From CADAWZ01 sp045114665 (GTDB lineage: Bacteria; Vulcanimicrobiota; CADAWZ01): DNA of 7,633 nt. Location: NCBI GenBank assembly GCA_045114665.1, contig JBGUKW010000236.1, forward strand, positions 1-7,633, read 5' to 3'. The translations under genes and the position numbers were made by a program. This document shows, one piece after another, positions 5,077 through 7,633 of this stretch. Within the stretch, counting starts at the first letter, position 1, and every line of letters begins with the position of its first letter. The notes below the pieces were generated by a model, which saw only the letters and a list, made by a program, of their open reading frames with translations, did not search any database and had not been told where the DNA came from.

Positions 5077-5102
5077 GTGTCAATAGTTATGATGGAAGTT
5101 AA
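5034..5102 (+). CDS. Possible 22-codon leader peptide
   Basis: ATG 5034 opens a 22-codon frame that ends at TAA 5100-5102. The only ribosome binding site candidate is AAAGAG (about 5022-5027), part of which is sequestered in either hairpin of this leader. The frame ends 8-11 nt past the ATG codons 5089 and 5092 of the next gene, which themselves lack a Shine-Dalgarno sequence, so reinitiation or coupling from this mini-ORF is a reasonable hypothesis. The first codons (ATGCGAAT) match the first codons of the gene at 7607. Coding status is unproven. Confidence 0.3.
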   Translation: MRIIHICIITLSKPRVNSYDGS

Positions 5103-5517
5103 TTTGAGAATTAAAGTTGATATTAACCCACAGTTTACTGAAGCACTTTGTTTTCTTGCTGCTGCCTTAGGGTATCCTTCACGCACTATGGCACAAGAAC
5201 TAAAGGAAATCGCACAAGAAGTCAAGGCTAAGAAAGAGGCTGAAGAAGCTAAAAAACCTTCTGAACTTCCTGTTAAACAGTGGGAGTGGAGAGAACTTCA
5301 AAAATATTGTTTAGACTTAACACAAAAGAGTTCTTTAACCGCTAAAGAAGTTACAGAACTCCTGAAAAAGTTTAAAGACAACAACGATAACCCCGTTCAA
5401 AGTATTGAGGTGTTGGTCAAGCAAAAAACACCTAACGAAGTAAACGAATTTGTGAAGTTGATTAAGGAGCGAGCAGGAATTAATGACCAAAGAAGAGTTC
5501 AACGAACGATGGAATAA
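5089..5517 (+). CDS. Phage early protein of unknown function
   Basis: This protein is ~142 aa from ATG 5089 (ATG 5092 and GTG 5077 are alternatives). None has a Shine-Dalgarno sequence, so translation probably depends on the upstream leader. The order is a short beta-like N-terminus ('VNLRIKVDINP'), a small helical hydrophobic patch ('TEALCFLAAALGY'), a charged lysine/glutamate linker (~45-63), and a C-terminal helical domain ('LTAKEVTELLKKFKD', 'TPNEVNEFVKLIKERAG'). This resembles small phage proteins often found just before DUF2800 genes, with an N-terminal 'i.v.v.....ali.ala..l' strand-helix and a C-terminal domain of about 60 aa. That is recalled pattern, not proof. The next gene starts 35 nt before its stop. 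Confidence 0.72.
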   Translation: MMEVNLRIKVDINPQFTEALCFLAAALGYPSRTMAQELKEIAQEVKAKKEAEEAKKPSELPVKQWEWRELQKYCLDLTQKSSLTAKEVTELLKKFKDNNDNPVQSIEVLVKQKTPNEVNEFVKLIKERAGINDQRRVQRTME

Positions 5518-5796
5518 AGCGTTTACAGCTGAACGCTTAAAAGGGCTTTTATACAAAAAGCCTCTTGACGAAGGACGATTAGAAAGGCACAACAGAAAAG
5601 TAGCTAATGACTATAAAAAGAATAGTAAACGAATTTTACAGTATCATAAAGATCACTACATTCTTAAAAAAATACTCTTAGAAAAATACTCTTAGAAAAT
5701 GATGATTACAAAAGAGCCATGGAAGAGTTGGCAAGATTTACACCAGAGGAAAGGAAGGCTTATGACGAATGGGAGAAAGAACACACAGCCTGCTAA
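5483..5796 (+). pseudogene. Small early phage gene disrupted by a 14-bp tandem duplication
   Basis: From ATG 5483 the frame reads 70 aa to TAG 5693-5695. The 14-bp unit AAAAATACTCTTAG is present twice in tandem (5668-5681 and 5682-5695). Because 14 is not a multiple of three, the second copy shifts the frame into a stop. Removing one copy joins the frame to an otherwise start-less downstream frame that runs through residues beginning 'NDDYKRAMEELARFTPEERK' to TAA 5794-5796. The restored product would be about 102 residues, with its end overlapping the DUF2800 start by 28 nt as expected for this operon. The protein is basic and helical and I do not recognise it. The N-terminal 70 aa may still be made. 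A sequencing or assembly error is an alternative. Confidence 0.7.
5668..5695 (+). repeat. 14-bp perfect tandem duplication
   Basis: AAAAATACTCTTAG occurs at 5668-5681 and immediately again at 5682-5695. Each copy contains the TAG that, in the shifted frame, ends the gene starting at 5483. The following AAAAT resembles the start of a third unit, which would favour slippage. Confidence 0.9.
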
Positions 5797-6932
5797 GTCC
5801 TTCTTCAGCTGAAAGATGGTTACACTGTACACCTTCGGCTCGTATCTGTGAAAAGATACCTTATGAATCCAATGAGTTTATGGAAGAGGGAACAACAGCC
5901 CACGCTTTAGGCGAAATTAAAATCGCTAAAACCTTTGGAAAAATAAAAGAAGATAAATTTCAGAAAAGATATGAGGAAATAAAACAGGATAAATACTACT
6001 GTGATGAGATAGAGACCTGCACTGATTTTTATGTTCATACAGTTAAAGGGTTGTTATTAGGTGATAAGCCTGATTATATATGGGTTGAAATGGGTATATT
6101 ACTTGAAGACTATATACCTGAAGGACACGGAACAGCTGATTGTGTGATGATAGAAGGCGAAACGCTTTATATTATAGACTATAAACACGGTCAAGGAGTT
6201 AAAGTAGAAGCACCTTATAACGAACAGTTAATGCTATACGCTTTAGGTTTTTATACAACTTTAAAACCATTGTATAAAATAAGCGATGTTTGTTTGGTCA
6301 TTTGTCAACCACGAGCTACTAATATTCCTTCTTCTTGGAATATTAGTATTGAAGACCTTCTAAAGTTTGGAGAGAAGGTAAAAGAGACTGCCTCTATAGC
6401 TTGGAAAGGTTTAGGAGAATGTAAAGCAGGCAAATGGTGTCAATTCTGTAGAGCCTTAGCAACCTGCGAAACACAAGCTAAGAGAGTTGAAGAGGTAAAA
6501 GACAAGATTAATAACGACATCAACTGTATATCACTTGATGAATTGACAAAGTTATTAGACGAATCAGATGAAGTTATTAACTTCTTAAACTCTGTTAAGA
6601 CATATGCTCTTAATAGACTTCTAAACAATAAGGAAGTTAAGGATTACAAACTTGTTGAAGGTAGGAGTAAACGAATGTTTACTGACCCAAGTGAAGTTGT
6701 AGAGGTTCTCAAAAAAGCCGTACCTAAACAGGATTTCTTTAAACTTGATGACTTCTTTGAACATAAACTACTTCCACTAACTCAAATTGAGAAAATGTTA
6801 GGCAAAAAACTATTTAAGGAAGAGTTTGCAGAAGTGGTTTACACTCCACAGGGAAAACCTACCCTCGCAAAAGCAGACGACAAACGACCTGATTTCAAAC
6901 AAAGCCCTGAAGAGGCTTTTAAAGATATTTAA
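5769..6932 (+). CDS. DUF2800 family protein, Cas4/RecB-like PD-(D/E)XK nuclease of phage DNA metabolism
   Basis: The 387-aa protein has the diagnostic DUF2800 N-terminus 'LLSPSSAERWLHCTPSARI' followed by 'EEGTTAHALGE'. The nuclease core shows E/H residues at ~39-45, D124 (GTAD), D137 and K139 (IIDYKHG) and Q153/Y157 (NEQLMLYALG), the order of RecB/Cas4 nucleases. C20 with C218, C224, C227 and C233 ('CKAGKWCQFCRALATC') could hold an Fe-S cluster as in Cas4 and AddB. The C-terminal third (~250-387) is helical and ends with a short acidic tail. The family occurs in phage replication/recombination modules and probably acts as a 5'-3' or single-strand exonuclease; the activity is inferred. ATG 5769 has AAGGAAGG at 5751-5758. 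It is followed 15 nt later by DUF2815, its usual partner. Confidence 0.9.
   Translation: MGERTHSLLSPSSAERWLHCTPSARICEKIPYESNEFMEEGTTAHALGEIKIAKTFGKIKEDKFQKRYEEIKQDKYYCDEIETCTDFYVHTVKGLLLGDKPDYIWVEMGILLEDYIPEGHGTADCVMIEGETLYIIDYKHGQGVKVEAPYNEQLMLYALGFYTTLKPLYKISDVCLVICQPRATNIPSSWNISIEDLLKFGEKVKETASIAWKGLGECKAGKWCQFCRALATCETQAKRVEEVKDKINNDINCISLDELTKLLDESDEVINFLNSVKTYALNRLLNNKEVKDYKLVEGRSKRMFTDPSEVVEVLKKAVPKQDFFKLDDFFEHKLLPLTQIEKMLGKKLFKEEFAEVVYTPQGKPTLAKADDKRPDFKQSPEEAFKDI
6317..6348. repeat. Perfect 12-bp inverted repeat inside the DUF2800 gene
   Basis: TACTAATATTCC (6317-6328) and GGAATATTAGTA (6337-6348) are exact reverse complements around an 8-nt loop (TTCTTCTT). It encodes residues in the 'ATNIPSSWNISI' stretch. 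A coding sequence seldom forms a 12-bp perfect stem by chance, so an RNA or ssDNA role is conceivable. Confidence 0.8.
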
Positions 6933-6947
6933 AGGAGAATAAAATAA

Positions 6948-7532
6948 ATGAGTACATTCGTTTTGAAAAATGTAGTTCTAAGCTATCCACACCTTATTGA
7001 AGCGAACCCACAACAACTAACAGCAGACGGAAAACCAATTTACACAGCCTGTTTATTGATAGACAAAAGCGATTCAAAACAAATTCAAGACTTTAACCTC
7101 GCTATCAAACAAGAAGCACAAAAAGCAATGCAGAAAACTTGGCAGAACATAGCACCAAAAAGCTATTCACCACTAAAAGACGGAGACGGAGTAAAAGAGA
7201 ACGGCAACTCGTATGGCGAAGAGTGCAAAGGTCGCTATATACTTAATGTCAAGGCTTATGAAAAACCATGTATGGTCGATGAGTTCAAAAAACCTTGTTA
7301 CGATTCAAGAAAGTTTTATCCGGGTTGCAGAATTCACGCTCAGGTAAGTATCTACGGATACAATGTAAATGGTAAAAAAGGCATAACAGCAAAGATTATA
7401 AATGTTATGTGGGCAGGAGACGATAAGAGACTTGGTGGTTATCAAACACCAGAAGAAGCATTTGAAGGAATACCTATTGCAACTGTCAACGACATAAACG
7501 CTTTTGGACTTCAAGACGACCTGCCATTTTAA
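6948..7532 (+). CDS. DUF2815 family phage ssDNA-binding-type protein
   Basis: The 194-aa protein opens 'STFVLKNVVLSYPHLIEANP', followed by 'YTACLLIDKSD', 'GRYILNVKAYEKPCMVD', 'FYPGCRIHAQVSIYGYNVNG' and 'GITAKIINVMWAGDDKRLGG'. This order of beta strands is typical of DUF2815, an OB-fold-like phage single-strand binding family. The C-terminus ends in DDLPF, much like the acidic tip of bacterial SSB (DDDIPF) that recruits repair and replication proteins. The start is secured by AAAGGAGA at 6931-6938 with 9-nt spacing. It sits directly after DUF2800, so nuclease and ssDNA-binding protein are co-expressed; together they suit recombination-dependent phage replication. A strong hairpin follows the gene. 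Confidence 0.9.
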   Translation: MSTFVLKNVVLSYPHLIEANPQQLTADGKPIYTACLLIDKSDSKQIQDFNLAIKQEAQKAMQKTWQNIAPKSYSPLKDGDGVKENGNSYGEECKGRYILNVKAYEKPCMVDEFKKPCYDSRKFYPGCRIHAQVSIYGYNVNGKKGITAKIINVMWAGDDKRLGGYQTPEEAFEGIPIATVNDINAFGLQDDLPF

Positions 7533-7558
7533 GAATAGTGGTTTAAAATAATAGACAA

Positions 7559-7589
7559 ACGGACAGAAGGCTTTAAACCTTCTGTCCGT
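7559..7589 (+). terminator. Strong 12-bp intergenic hairpin, no U-tract
   Basis: ACGGACAGAAGG (7559-7570) and CCTTCTGTCCGT (7578-7589) form a perfect 12-bp stem with a 7-nt loop, 27 nt after the DUF2815 stop. The stem is GC-richer than its surroundings, but what follows is GAGAAAGGA (the next ribosome binding site) rather than a U-run. It is therefore more likely an RNA-stability or processing element, or an attenuator, than a full intrinsic terminator. Confidence 0.6.
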
Positions 7590-7606
7590 GAGAAAGGATA
7601 TAAAAG

Positions 7607-7633
7607 ATGCGAATATTCCGAGGATATATTCCA
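7607..7633 (+). CDS. Start of the next early gene (truncated by the window edge)
   Basis: ATG 7607 is preceded by AGAAAGGA (7591-7598) with 8-nt spacing, and the frame is open for nine codons (MRIFRGYIP) to the edge. Too little is visible to name a product. In related phages the gene after DUF2815 commonly encodes a DNA polymerase or primase, but that is context only. Confidence 0.6.

Noticed and set aside
5335..5592. Minus-strand open frame antisense to 5335-5592
   Set aside because: It spans two well-supported plus-strand genes and has no start signals or recognisable motifs. The antisense frames at 6440-6628 and 7305-7514, inside DUF2800 and DUF2815, were rejected for the same reason.

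Overview
The window is very A+T-rich bacterial DNA with canonical Shine-Dalgarno sites and two textbook vegetative promoters (TTGACA, 17-bp spacer, TATAAT). Two host-type genes sit on the left. The rest, from about 1.95 kb to the right edge, is the left (integrase) end of an integrated temperate phage or closely related element. The gene families (BspA-like leucine-rich repeats, XRE repressor, DUF2800/DUF2815 pair) point to an anaerobic, probably gut-associated bacterium whose phages resemble those of Firmicutes. The exact phylum cannot be fixed from the sequence.

Host flank (1-1929): the 3' end of a probable U32-family peptidase-like gene, then a consensus promoter driving a 426-aa BspA-type leucine-rich-repeat protein. 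That protein has a helical N-terminal domain and an internally duplicated repeat module.

Boundary (1930-2033): a short A+T-rich stretch with a 7-bp direct repeat and a hairpin. It lies between the convergent LRR and integrase genes and is the most likely place for the left attachment site.

Lysogeny module (2034-3779): a complete tyrosine integrase and an XRE repressor form a minus-strand operon joined by an ATGA overlap. A divergent rightward promoter drives a 62-aa Cro-like protein. A near-perfect palindrome covers the rightward start site, and a perfect copy of it lies just after the cro-like gene.

Early rightward operon (3803-7633+): a run of short, mostly overlapping genes follows. They are one coiled-coil protein, two acidic-tailed proteins, one unrecognised protein, a 57-aa excisionase-type HTH protein and a 50-aa single-span membrane protein. 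Next comes a structured leader with two competing hairpins, then a 142-aa protein and a small gene broken by a 14-bp tandem duplication. The operon then enters a DNA-metabolism module: a DUF2800 Cas4/RecB-like nuclease and a DUF2815 ssDNA-binding-type protein with an SSB-like acidic tip. The window ends nine codons into the next gene. In related phages this pair usually precedes a DNA polymerase or primase.

I see no clearly novel defence system. The most checkable unusual items are the duplication-induced frameshift, the alternative-hairpin leader, the apparent ACG start and the paired operators.
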